Assembly: GCA_963966185.1 (NCBI GenBank)
Contig: CAWZYM010000402.1
Span: forward strand, 607,001-671,000
Direction: 5' to 3'
Length of the DNA: 64,000 bases
From: Rhabditoides inermis
Taxonomy: Eukaryota > Nematoda > Chromadorea > Rhabditida > Rhabditidae
The position numbers and the translations under genes are program-made. Positions within the stretch are counted from its first letter, which is position 1; each line of letters opens with the position of its first letter. The notes below the pieces were generated by a model. The model saw only the letters and a list, made by a program, of their open reading frames with translations. It was not told the origin of the DNA and did not search any database. Below, in pieces: positions 43,346-55,655 of the stretch.

Positions 43346-45854
43346 CGCAGTCGGCAGGATTCGAACCTACGCGGGCAGAGCCCAATTGATTTCGAGTCAA
43401 TCTCCTTAACCACTCGGACACGACTGCACATGAGAGCAGTAGTAAAACATCTGCGGTTATAGTGGCTCTTCACACCGCTGGAAAGAGAAATAGCAAAAGG
43501 TTCGCAGTCGGCAGGATTCGAACCTACGCGGGCAGAGCCCAATTGATTTCTAGTCAATCTCCTTAACCACTCGGACACGACTGCACATGAGAGCAGTTGT
43601 AGATCATCTGCGTATATAGTGGCTCTTCCCACCGCTGGAAAGAGAAATAGCAAAATGTTCGCAGTCGGCAGGATTCGAACCTACGCGGGCAGAGCCCAAT
43701 TGATTTCGAGTCAATCTCCTTAACCACTCGGACACGACTGCACATGAGAGCAGTAGTAAAACATCTGCGGTTATAGTGGCTCTTCCCACAGCTGGAATGA
43801 GAAATAGCAAAATGTTCGCAGTCGGCAGGATTCGAATCTACGCGGGCAGAGCCCAATTGATTTCGAGTCAATCTCCTTAACCACTGGACACGACTGCACA
43901 TGAGATCAGGACTAAAACATCTGCGGTTATAGTGGCTCTTCCCACCGCTGGAAAGAGAAATAGCAAAAGGTTCGCAGTCGGCAGGATTCGAACCTACGCG
44001 GGCAGAGCCCAATTGATTTCGAGTCAATCTCCTTAACCACTCGGACACGACTGCACATGAGAGCAGTAGTAAAACATCTGCGGTTATAGTGGCTCTTCCC
44101 ACAGCTGGAATGAGACATAGCAAAATGTTCGCAGTCGGCAGGATTCGAACCTACGCGGGCAGAGCCCAATTGATTTCGAGTCAATCTCCTTAACCACTCG
44201 GACACGACTGCACATGAGAGCAGTTGTAGTTCATCTGCGGTTATAATGGCTCTTCCCACCGCTGGAAAGAGAAATAGCAAAATGTTCGCAGTCGGCAGGA
44301 TTCGAACCTACGCGGGCAGAGCCCAATTGATTTCGAGTCAATCTCCTTAACCACTCGGACACGACTGCACACGTGAGCAGTAGTAAAACATCTGCGGTTA
44401 TAGTAACTCTTCCCACCGCTGAAATGAGAAACAGCAAAATGTTCGCAGTCGGCAGGATTCGAATCTACGCGGGCAGAGCCCAATTGATTTCGAGTCAATC
44501 TCCTTAACCACTGGACACGACTGCACATGAGAGCAGGACTAAAACATCTGCGGTTATAGTGGCTCTTCCCACCGCTGGAATGAGAAATAGCAAAAGGTTC
44601 GCAGTCGGCAGGATTCGAACCTACGCGGGCAGAGCCCAATTGATTTCGAGTCAATCTCCTTAACCACTCGGACACGACTGCACATGAGAGCAGTTGTAGT
44701 TCATCTGCGGTTATAATGGCTCTTCCCACCACTGGAAAGAGAAATAGCAAAATGTTCGCAGTCGGCAGGATTCGAACCTACGCGGGCAGAGCCCAATTGA
44801 TTTCGAGTCAATCTCCTTAACCACTCGGACACGACTGCACATGAGAGCAGTTGTAGATCATCTGCGGTTATAGTGGCTCTTCCCACCGCTGGAAAAAGAA
44901 ATAGCAAATTGTTCGCAGTCGGCAGGATTCGAATCTACGCGGGCAGAGCCCAATTGATTTCGAGTCAATCTCCTTAACCACTGGACACGACTGCACATGA
45001 GAGCAGGACTAAAACATCTGCGGTTATAGTGGCTCTTCCCACCGCTGGAAAGAGAAATAGCAAAAGGTTCGCAGTCGGCAGGATTAGAACCTACGCGGGC
45101 AGAGCCCAATTGATTTCTAGTCAATCTCCTTAACCACTCGGACACGACTGCACATGAGAGCAGTAGTAAAACATCTGCGGTTATAGTGGCTCTTCCCACA
45201 GCTGGAATGAGAAATAGCAAAATGTTCGCAGTCGGCAGGATTCGAACCTACGCGGGCAGAGCCCAATTGATTTCTAGTCAATCTCTTTAACCACTCGGAC
45301 ACGACTGCACATGAGAGCAGTTGTAGATCATCTGCGGTTATAGTGGCTCTTCCCACCGCTGAAAAGAGAAGTAGCAAAATGTTCGCAGTCGGCAGGATTC
45401 GAACCTACGCGGGCAGAGCCCAATTGATTTCTAGTCAATCTCCTTAACCACTCGGACACGACTGCACATGAGAGCAATTGTAGATCATCTGCGGTTATAG
45501 TGGCTCTACCCACCGCTGGAAAGAGAAATGGCAAAATGTGCGCAGTCGGCAGGATTCGAACTTACGCGGGCAGAGCCCAATTGATTTCGAGTCAATCTCC
45601 TTAACCACTCGGACACGACTGCACATGTGAGCAGTAGTAAAACATCTGCGGTAATAGTGGCTCTTCCCACCGCTGAAATGAGAAATAGCAAAAAGTTCGC
45701 AGTCGGCAGGATTCGAACCTACGCGGGCAGGGCCCAATTGATTTCTGGTCAATCTCTTTAACCACTCGGACACGACTGCACATGAGAGCAGTTGTAGATC
45801 ATCTGCGGTTATAGTGGCTCTTCCCACCGCTGGAAAGAGAAATAGCAAAATGTT
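43346..45854 (-). repeat. tRNA-Ser higher-order repeat copy 3, 16 units, 2509 bp
   Basis: Nearly identical to copy 1, including the A* unit near 45070. Confidence 0.9.
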
Positions 45855-48363
45855 CGCAGTCGGCAGGATTCGAACCTACGCGGGCAGAGCCCAATTGATT
45901 TCGAGTCAATCTCCTTAACCACTCGGACACGACTGCACATGAGAGCAGTAGTAAAACATCTGCGGTTATAGTGGCTCTTCACACCGCTGGAAAGAGAAAT
46001 AGCAAAAGGTTCGCAGTCGGCAGGATTCGAACCTACGCGGGCAGAGCCCAATTGATTTCTAGTCAATCTCCTTAACCACTCGGACACGACTGCACATGAG
46101 AGCAGTTGTAGATCATCTGCGTATATAGTGGCTCTTCCCACCGCTGGAAAGAGAAATAGCAAAATGTTCGCAGTCGGCAGGATTCGAACCTACGCGGGCA
46201 GAGCCCAATTGATTTCGAGTCAATCTCCTTAACCACTCGGACACGACTGCACATGAGAGCAGTAGTAAAACATCTGCGGTTATAGTGGCTCTTCCCACAG
46301 CTGGAATGAGAAATAGCAAAATGTTCGCAGTCGGCAGGATTCGAATCTACGCGGGCAGAGCCCAATTGATTTCGAGTCAATCTCCTTAACCACTGGACAC
46401 GACTGCACATGAGATCAGGACTAAAACATCTGCGGTTATAGTGGCTCTTCCCACCGCTGGAAAGAGAAATAGCAAAAGGTTCGCAGTCGGCAGGATTCGA
46501 ACCTACGCGGGCAGAGACCAATTGATTTCGAGTCAATCTCCTTAACCACTCGGACACGACTGCACATGAGAGCAGTAGTAAAACATCTGCGGTTATAGTG
46601 GCTCTTCCCACAGCTGGAATGAGACATAGCAAAATGTTCGCAGTCGGCAGGATTCGAACCTACGCGGGCAGAGCCCAATTGATTTCGAGTCAATCTCCTT
46701 AACCACTCGGACACGACTGCACATGAGAGCAGTTGTAGTTCATCTGCGGTTATAATGGCTCTTCCCACCGCTGGAAAGAGAAATAGCAAAATGTTCGCAG
46801 TCGGCAGGATTCGAACCTACGCGGGCAGAGCCCAATTGATTTCGAGTCAATCTCCTTAACCACTCGGACACGACTGCACACGTGAGCAGTAGTAAAACAT
46901 CTGCGGTTATAGTAACTCTTCCCACCGCTGAAATGAGAAACAGCAAAATGTTCGCAGTCGGCAGGATTCGAATCTACGCGGGCAGAGCCCAATTGATTTC
47001 GAGTCAATCTCCTTAACCACTGGACACGACTGCACATGAGAGCAGGACTAAAACATCTGCGGTTATAGTGGCTCTTCCCACCGCTGGAATGAGAAATAGC
47101 AAAAGGTTCGCAGTCGGCAGGATTCGAACCTACGCGGGCAGAGCCCAATTGATTTCGAGTCAATCTCCTTAACCACTCGGACACGACTGCACATGAGAGC
47201 AGTTGTAGTTCATCTGCGGTTATAATGGCTCTTCCCACCACTGGAAAGAGAAATAGCAAAATGTTCGCAGTCGGCAGGATTCGAACCTACGCGGGCAGAG
47301 CCCAATTGATTTCGAGTCAATCTCCTTAACCACTCGGACACGACTGCACATGAGAGCAGTTGTAGATCATCTGCGGTTATAGTGGCTCTTCCCACCGCTG
47401 GAAAAAGAAATAGCAAATTGTTCGCAGTCGGCAGGATTCGAATCTACGCGGGCAGAACCCAATTGATTTCGAGTCAATCTCCTTAACCACTGGACACGAC
47501 TGCACATGAGAGCAGGACTAAAACATCTGCGGTTATAGTGGCTCTTCCCACCGCTGGAAAGAGAAATAGCAAAAGGTTCGCAGTCGGCAGGATTCGAACC
47601 TACGCGGGCAGAGCCCAATTGATTTCTAGTCAATCTCCTTAACCACTCGGACACGACTGCACATGAGAGCAGTAGTAAAACATCTGCGGTTATAGTGGCT
47701 CTTCCCACAGCTGGAATGAGAAATAGCAAAATGTTCGCAGTCGGCAGGATTCGAACCTACGCGGGCAGAGCCCAATTGATTTCTAGTCAATCTCCTTAAC
47801 CACTCGGACACGACTGCACATGAGAGCAGTTGTAGATCATCTGCGGTTATAGTGGCTCTTCCCACCGCTGAAAAGAGAAGTAGCAAAATGTTCGCAGTCG
47901 GCAGGATTCGAACCTACGCGGGCAGAGCCCAATTGATTTCTAGTCAATCTCCTTAACCACTCGGACACGACTGCACATGAGAGCAATTGTAGATCATCTG
48001 CGGTTATAGTGGCTCTACCCACCGCTGGAAAGAGAAATGGCAAAATGTGCGCAGTCGGCAGGATTCGAACTTACGCGGGCAGAGCCCAATTGATTTCGAG
48101 TCAATCTCCTTAACCACTCGGACACGACTGCACATGTGAGCAGTAGTAAAACATCTGCGGTAATAGTGGCTCTTCCCACCGCTGAAATGAGAAATAGCAA
48201 AAAGTTCGCAGTCGGCAGGATTCGAACCTACGCGGGCAGGGCCCAATTGATTTCTGGTCAATCTCTTTAACCACTCGAACACGACTGCACATGAGAGCAG
48301 TTGTAGATCATCTGCGGTTATAGTGGCTCTTCCCACCGCTGGAAAGAGAAATAGCAAAATGTT
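45855..48363 (-). repeat. tRNA-Ser higher-order repeat copy 4, 16 units, 2509 bp
   Basis: Same order; the A* position has a normal B box, as in copy 2. One unit near 46515 has a private variable-arm change (AGAGACC). Confidence 0.9.
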
Positions 48364-49368
48364 CGCAGTCGGCAGGATTCGAACCTACGCGGGCAGAGCC
48401 CAATTGATTTCGAGTCAATCTCCTTAACCACTCGGACACGACTGCACATGAGAGCAGTAGTAAAACATCTGCGGTTATAGTGGCTCTTCACACCGCTGGA
48501 AAGAGAAATAGCAAAAGGTTCGCAGTCGGCAGGATTTGAACCTACGCGGGCAGAGCCCAATGGATTTCTAGTCAATCTCCTTAACCACTCGGACACGACT
48601 GCACATGAGAGCAGTTGTAGATCATCTGCGGTTATAGTGGCTCTTCCCACCGCTGGAAAGAGAAATAGCAAAATGTTCGCAGTCGGCAGGATTCGAACCT
48701 ACGCGGGCAGAGCCCAATTGATTTCGAGTCAATCTCCTTAACCACTCGGACACGACTGCACATGAGAGCAGTAGTAAAACATCTGCGGTTATAGTGGCTC
48801 TTCCCACAGCTGGAATGAGAAATAGCAAAATGTTCGCAGTCGGCAGGATTCGAATCTACGCGGGCAGAGCCCAATTGATTTCGAGTCAATCTCCTTAACC
48901 ACTGGACACGACTGCACATGAGAGCAGGACTAAAACATCTGCGGTTATAGTGGCTCTTCCCACCGCTGGAAAGAGAAATAGCAAAAGGTTCGCAGTCGGC
49001 AGGATTCGAACCTACGCGGGCAGAGCCCAATTGATTTCGAGTCAATCTCCTTAACCACTCGGACACGACTGCACATGAGAGCAGTAGTAAAACATCTGCG
49101 GTTATAGTGGCTCTTCCCACAGCTGGAATGAGACATAGCAAAATGTTCGCAGTCGGCAGGATTCGAACCTACGCGGGCAGAGCCCAATTGATTTCGAGTC
49201 AATCTCCTTAACCACTCGGACACGACTGCACATGAGAGCAGTTGTAGTTCATCTGCGGTTATAATGGCTCTTCCCACCGCTGGAAAGAGAAATAGCAAAA
49301 TGTTCGCAGTCGGCAGGATTCGAACCTACGCGGGCAGAGCCCAATTGATTTCGAGTCAATCTCCTTAA
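48364..49368 (-). repeat. tRNA-Ser higher-order repeat copy 5, cut by insertion
   Basis: Units C A C Cd C C C. The second unit has changes in the B box (ATTTGAACC on plus) and next to the anticodon stem. The last unit stops at TTAA where the 1.49-kb insertion begins. Confidence 0.9.
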
Positions 49369-49480
49369 AGTCCTCTCCAATTGGCCAGGAATGGGCGGTG
49401 CACAAGAATTACGGTAGCTGGACCCGTCAGTTGGACTCATGCCAATCGATCATTTTTGCACCCACAAAAACATCAAGGCG

Positions 49481-49553
49481 GAATCGAACCCGTGACCGTG
49501 AGCGCTATAGGCCGCCAGCTAACCAGCTGCGCCATAGAGGCAGTTGCGAGAAG
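49481..49553 (-). repeat. tRNA-like sequence inside the insertion
   Basis: On the minus strand ATGGCGCAGCTGGTTAGC (A box) and GGGTTCGATTCC (B box) are well formed, but acceptor strands (GCCTCTA and TTGATG) do not pair. It is likely a tRNA-derived SINE head or tRNA relic. Confidence 0.6.
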
Positions 49554-49769
49554 CGCAGAAAAAATAGCTGAAATTATCGCCGTGCCAAAAGAACGCAACA
49601 AAGAGAGTGGGTTGAAACTTATTTTACACTGCTGAAATATTCATCAAATTGCAAAACAATCACAAGAACATTAACACGGTTAACACAACTTTTCAACACA
49701 CGTTTTATCTACAAACATCTGGGAAGAGTACGTACACGCAACAACAACGACAAACATCAATCAATATGT

Positions 49770-49801
49770 AAATCACAATAACAAATAAATGATTGTTTTC
49801 A

Positions 49802-49834
<33 letters not shown>

Positions 49835-50470
49835 CAGCCGTATGCTTCTTGGGTGGAGGTGTTATGCCCTCTGGGGTGGCTGGTGGCTCATAGAGAGATA
49901 CCTGTAACATATAGGTTTCACACAAGTACAGTAATTTGACAAAAGTGGAAATGAATGCATGTACAATTTGTATTGATCAAACTGCGTAGCCGTGATTCGT
50001 ATCAACATGTGACCAACATAAGAAACAATCGCACACCTTGACACATGAGCGTGCGACTTTGGCAACGTGTACGGAGCCGGTGCTGCTCACGCGACCGCGG
50101 CAACGCGCTCATCGTGACTCGCGCAACAACTGCAACATAACACTCAATCAATATGCAATAAAAAGGACGTCGCAACGAATACACGACTGCAGACGTATAT
50201 TATTAATAAAAGTAATTGCATACCTTGAATTGACACTCGCGGGCGATGACGCCGGTGTTGCTCACGCGACCGCTGCAGCGGGCCTCGAATCACGCGCGAT
50301 ACGCACACCAACTGCAACACAACAATCATTAAAACAAAACTCAAAACATGTGTTTGTGGTGAACTGACTTGAAATAAATGACGGTGGTGTAGTGGTGCTG
50401 CTACCGCGGCAGGGCCTCGACGGCGGCATGGGCGCTGCCCCGAACCCAATGATGTGCATGCACTGAAACA
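49770..50470 (-). other. Exon-like segments on the minus strand of the insertion
   Basis: Three blocks lie between GCAG/TTCAG acceptors and GT donors (near 50372-50463, 50223-50311 and 50036-50130). The last two encode related peptides with PRSREQHR or QRSREQHR. A fourth block (49790-49902) reads VSLYEPPATPEGITPPPKKH and then about ten His from a (GAT)n tract. Joins and frame between blocks are not secure, so I do not call a gene. Confidence 0.35.
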
Positions 50471-50880
50471 AGCAAGTTATATGATAGTCATAGAATACAA
50501 CACATACGAGATATCGCCAAACACGTGATATCGCCAAACATAACCTTCACAATGAACACATTCATAAGAGGTCGACTGAAAGACACAATGAAACGCATAA
50601 TAAGTGGCGTCTACAACTGTTATACAATAATTGAAACACTAGATAACAACAAAAACGTAACAAAACACAATGAAAATAGCCAAAACCGAACAGACAGCCG
50701 ATCAGCTGTTTCGCCACAGCCGCGCACACCACAAGTGCGTCAGCAAAATATACTCTCGTAACAAACATTTTCGTGCTTCAGACGGAATGTGTTTAGTGCT
50801 CTCTTGATATTTTGGTGTGGTTAACATGCACATCATTCCCGGAATTTTGTAGCCGACTTTAACCACTCGGACACGACTGC

Positions 50881-53800
50881 ACATGAGAGCAGTAGTAAAA
50901 CATCTGCGGTTATAGTGGCTCTTCCCACAGCTGGAATGAGAAATAGCAAAATGTTCGCAGTCGGCAGGATTCGAACCTACGCGGGCAGAGCCCAATTGAT
51001 TTCGAGTCAATCTCCTTAACCACTCGGACACGACTGCACATGAGAGCAGTTGTAGTTCATCTGCGGTTATAATGGCTCTTCCCACCACTGGAAAGAGAAA
51101 TAGCAAAATGTTCGCAGTCGGCAGGATTCGAACCTACGCGGGCAGAGCCCAATTGATTTCGAGTCAATCTCCTTAACCACTCGGACACGACTGCACATGA
51201 GAGCAGTTGTAGATCACCTGCGGTTATAGTGGCTCTTCCCACCGCTGGAAAAAGAAATAGCAAATTGTTCGCAGTCGGCAGGATTCGAATCTACGCGGGC
51301 AGAGCCCAATTGATTTCGAGTCAATCTCCTTAACCACTGGACACGACTGCACATGAGAGCAGGACTAAAACATCTGCGGTTATAGTGGCTCTTCCCACCG
51401 CTGGAAAGAGAAATAGCAAAAGGTTCGCAGTCGGCAGGATTCGAACCTACGCGGGCAGAGCCCAATTGATTTCTAGTCAATCTCCTTAACCACTCGGACA
51501 CGACTGCACATGAGAGCAGTAGTAAAACATCTGCGGTTATAGTGGCTCTTCCCACAGCTGGAATGAGAAATAGCAAAATGTTCGCAGTCGGCAGGATTCT
51601 AACCTACGCGGGCAGAGCCCAATTGATTTCTAGTCAATCTCCTTAACCACTCGGACACGACTGCACATGAGAGCAGTTGTAGATCATCTGCGGTTATAGT
51701 GGCTCTTCCCACCGCTGAAAAGAGAAGTAGCAAAATGTTCGCAGTCGGCAGGATTCGAACCTACGCGGGCAGAGCCCAATTGATTTCTAGTCAATCTCCT
51801 TAACCACTCGGACACGACTGCACATGAGAGCAATTGTAGATCATCTGCGGTTATAGTGGCTCTACCCACAGCTGGAAAGAGAAATGGCAAAATGTGCGCA
51901 GTCGGCAGGATTCGAACTTACGCGGGCAGAGCCCAATTGATTTCGAGTCAATCTCCTTAACCACTCGGACACGACTGCACATGTGAGCAGTAGTAAAACA
52001 TCTGCGGTAATAGTGGCTTTTCCCACCGCTGAAATGAGAAATAGCAAAAAGTTCGCAGTCGGCAGGATTCGAACCTACGCGGGCAGAGCCCAATTGATTT
52101 CTGGTCAATCTCTTTAACCACTCGGACACGACTGCACATGAGAGCAGTTGTAGATCATCTGCGGTTATAGTGGCTCTTCCCACCGCTGGAAAGAGAAATA
52201 GCAAAAGGTTCGCAGTCGGCAGGATTCGAACCTACGCGGGCAGAGCCCAATTGATTTCGAGTCAATCTTCTTAACCACTCGGACACGACTGCACATGAGA
52301 GCAGTAGTAAAACATCTGCGGTTATAGTGGCTCTTCCCACAGCTGGAATGAGAAATAGCAAAATGTTCGCAGTCGGCAGGATTCGAACCTACGCGGGCAG
52401 AGCCCAATTGATTTCTAGTCAATCTCCTTAACCAATCGGACACGACTGCACATGAGAGCGGTTGTAGAACATTTGCGGTTATAGTGGCTCTTCCCACCAC
52501 TGGAAAGAGAAATAGCAAACTGTTCGCAGTCGGCAGAATTCGAACCTACGCGGGCAGAGCCCAATTGATTTCGAGTCAATCTCCCTAACCACTCGGACAC
52601 GACTGCACATGAGAGCAGTAGTAAAACATCTGCGGTTATAGTGGCTCTTCCCACAGCTGGAATGAGAAATAGCAAAATGTTCGCAATCGGCAGGATTCGA
52701 ACCTACGCGGGCAGAGCCCAATTGATTTCGAGTCAATCTCCTTAACCACTCGGACACGACTGCACATGAGAGCAGTTGTAGTTCATCTGCGGTTATAATG
52801 GCTCTTCCCACCACTGGAAAGAGAAATAGCAAAATGTTCGCAGTCGGCAGGATTCGAACCTACGCGGGCAGAGCCCAATTGATTTCGAGTCAATCTCCTT
52901 AACCACTCGGACACGACTGCACATGAGAGCAGTTGTAGATCATCTGCGGTTATAGTGGCTCTTCCCACCGCTGGAAAAAGAAATAGCAAATTGTTCGCAG
53001 TCGGCAGGATTCGAATCTACGCGGGCAGAGCCCAATTGATTTCGAGTCAATCTCCTTAACCACTGGACACGACTGCACATGAGAGCAGGACTAAAACATC
53101 TGCGGTTATAGTGGCTCTTCCCACCGCTGGAAAGAGAAATAGCAAAAGGTTCGCAGTCGGCAGGATTCGAACCTACGCGGGCAGAGCCCAATTGATTTCT
53201 AGTCAATCTCCTTAACCACTCGGACACGACTGCACATGAGAGCAGTAGTAAAACATCTGCGGTTATAGTGGCTCTTCCCACAGCTGGAATGAGAAATAGC
53301 AAAATGTTCGCAGTCGGCAGGATTCTAACCTACGCGGGCAGAGCCCAATTGATTTCTAGTCAATCTCCTTAACCACTCGGACACGACTGCACATGAGAGC
53401 AGTTGTAGATCATCTGCGGTTATAGTGGCTCTTCCCACCGCTGAAAAGAGAAGTAGCAAAATGTTCGCAGTCGGCAGGATTCGAACCTACGCGGGCAGAG
53501 CCCAATTGATTTCTAGTCAATCTCCTTAACCACTCGGACACGACTGCACATGAGAGCAATTGTAGATCATCTGCGGTTATAGTGGCTCTACCCACAGCTG
53601 GAAAGAGAAATGGCAAAATGTGCGCAGTCGGCAGGATTCGAACTTACGCGGGCAGAGCCCAATTGATTTCGAGTCAATCTCCTTAACCACTCGGACACGA
53701 CTGCACATGTGAGCAGTAGTAAAACATCTGCGGTAATAGTGGCTTTTCCCACCGCTGAAATGAGAAATAGCAAAAAGTTCGCAGTCGGCAGGATTCGAAC

Positions 53801-54090
53801 CTACGCGGGCAGAGCCCAATTGATTTCTGGTCAATCTCTTTAACCACTCGGACACGACTGCACATGAGAGCAGTTGTAGATCATCTGCGGTTATAGTGGC
53901 TCTTCCCACCGCTGGAAAGAGAAATAGCAAAATGTTCGCAGTCGGCAGGATTCGAACCTACGCGGGCAGAGCCCAATTGATTTCGAGTCAATCTCCTTAA
54001 CCACTCGGACACGACTGCACATGAGAGCAGTAGTAAAACATCTGCGGTTATAGTGGCTCTTCCCACAGCTGGAATGAGAAATCAAAAGGT
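50881..54090 (-). repeat. tRNA-Ser block with 1726-bp (11-unit) higher-order repeat
   Basis: Order: C C Cd A A* A C G C A C, then C C Cd A A* A C G C. Sequence near 50956 recurs at 52682, and 51850 at 53576. The A* here reads GGTTAGAATCC on the tRNA strand. The segment closely resembles 36.8-38.5 kb on the other side of the insertion. Confidence 0.85.
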
Positions 54091-55655
54091 TCGCAGTCGG
54101 CAGGATTCGAACCTACGCGGGCAGAGCCCAATTGATTTCTAGTCAATCTCCTTAACCACTCGGACACGACTGCACATGAGAGCGGTTGTAGAACATTTGC
54201 GGTTATAGTGGCTCTTCCCACCACTGGAAAGAGAAATAGCAAACTGTTCGCAGTCGGCAGAATTCGAACCTACGCGGGCAGAGCCCAATTGATTTCGAGT
54301 CAATCTCCTTAACCACTCGGACACGACTGCACATGAGAGCAGTAGTTAAACATTTGCGGTTATAGTGGCTCTTCCCACCACTGGAAAGAGAAATAGCAAA
54401 CTGTTCGCAGTCGGCAGAATTCGAACCTACGCGGGCAGAGCCCAATTGATTTCGAGTCAATCTCCCTAACCACTCGGACACGACTGCACATGTGAGCAGT
54501 AGTAAAACATCTGCGGTTATAGTGGCTCTTCCCACCGCTGAAATGAGAAACAGCAAAATGTTCGCAGTCGGCAGGATTCGAACCTACGCGGGCAGAGCCC
54601 AATTGGTTTCGAGTCAATCTCCTTAACCACTCGGACACGACTGCACATGAGAGCAGTTGTAGATCATCTGCGGTTATAGTGGCTCTTCCCATCGCTGGAA
54701 AGAGAAATAGCAAAATGTTCGAAGTCGGCAGGATTCGAACCTACGCGGGCAGAGCCCAATTGATTTCTAGTCAATCTCCTTAACCACTCGGACACGACTG
54801 CACATGAGAGCGGTTGTAGAACATTTGCGGTTATAGTGGCTCTTCCCACCACTGGAAAGAGAAATAGCAAACTGTTCGCAGTCGGCAGAATTCGAACCTA
54901 CGCGGGCAGAGCCCAATTGATTTCGAGTCAATCTCCCTAACCACTCGGACACGACTGCACATGTGAGCAGTAGTAAAACATCTGCGGTTATAGTGGCTCT
55001 TCCCACCGCTGAAATGAGAAACAGCAAAATGTTCGCAGTCGGCAGGATTCGAACCTACGCGGGCAGAGCCCAATTGATTTCGAGTCAATCTCCTTAACCA
55101 CTCGGACACGACTGCACATGAGAGCGGTTGTAGATCATCTGCGGTTATAGTGGCTCTTCCCATCGCTGGAAAGAGAAATAGCAAAATGTTCGAAGTCGGC
55201 AGGATTCGAATCTACGCGGGCAGAGCCCAATTGATTTCGAGTCAATCTCCTTAACCACTCGGACACGACTGCACACGAGAGCAGTTGTAGATCATCTGCG
55301 GTTATAGTGGCTCTTCCCACCGCTGGAAAGAGAAATAGCAAAATGTTCGCAGTCGGCAGGATTCGAACCTACGCGGGCAGGGCCCAATTGATTTCTGGTC
55401 AATTTCTTTAACCACTCGGACACGACTGAACATGAGAGCAGTTGTAGATCATCTGCGGTTATAGTGGCTCTTCCCACCGCTGGAAAGAGAAATAGCAAAA
55501 TCTTCGCAGTCGGCAGGATTCGAACCTACGCGGGCAGAGCTCAATTGATTTCGAGTCTCTCCTTAACCACTCGGACACGACTGCACATGAGAGCAGTAGT
55601 AAAACATCTGCGGTTATAGTGGCTCTTCCCACCGCTGGAAAAAGAAATAGCAAAA
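54091..55655 (-). repeat. tRNA-Ser block, diverged units
   Basis: Order A C C C A C C C G C. Several copies carry acceptor changes (CGAAGTCGG or CAGAATTCG on plus). One copy near 55506 has two bases missing in the anticodon stem. Some units have only TTT after the tRNA. Confidence 0.8.

Larger units (their letters stand above)
49369..50858. mobile_element. 1.49-kb insertion with TTAA target duplication
   Basis: Both ends begin AGTC next to TTAA and share an imperfect terminal similarity: AGTCCTCTCCAATTGG at the left, and AGTCGGCTACAAAATT at the right on the minus strand. TTAA preference suggests a piggyBac-like or similar cut-and-paste element. No transposase is visible. Contents are a tRNA-like sequence, a GAT triplet repeat and minus-strand exon-like segments. 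Confidence 0.8.
49305..50880 (-). pseudogene. tRNA-Ser(CGA) split by a TTAA-flanked insertion
   Basis: The 3' 64 nt (49305-49368) and the 5' 18 nt (50863-50880) add up to exactly one 82-nt tRNA-Ser. The TTAA at 49365-49368 is repeated at 50859-50862, as expected for a target-site duplication. Confidence 0.93.
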
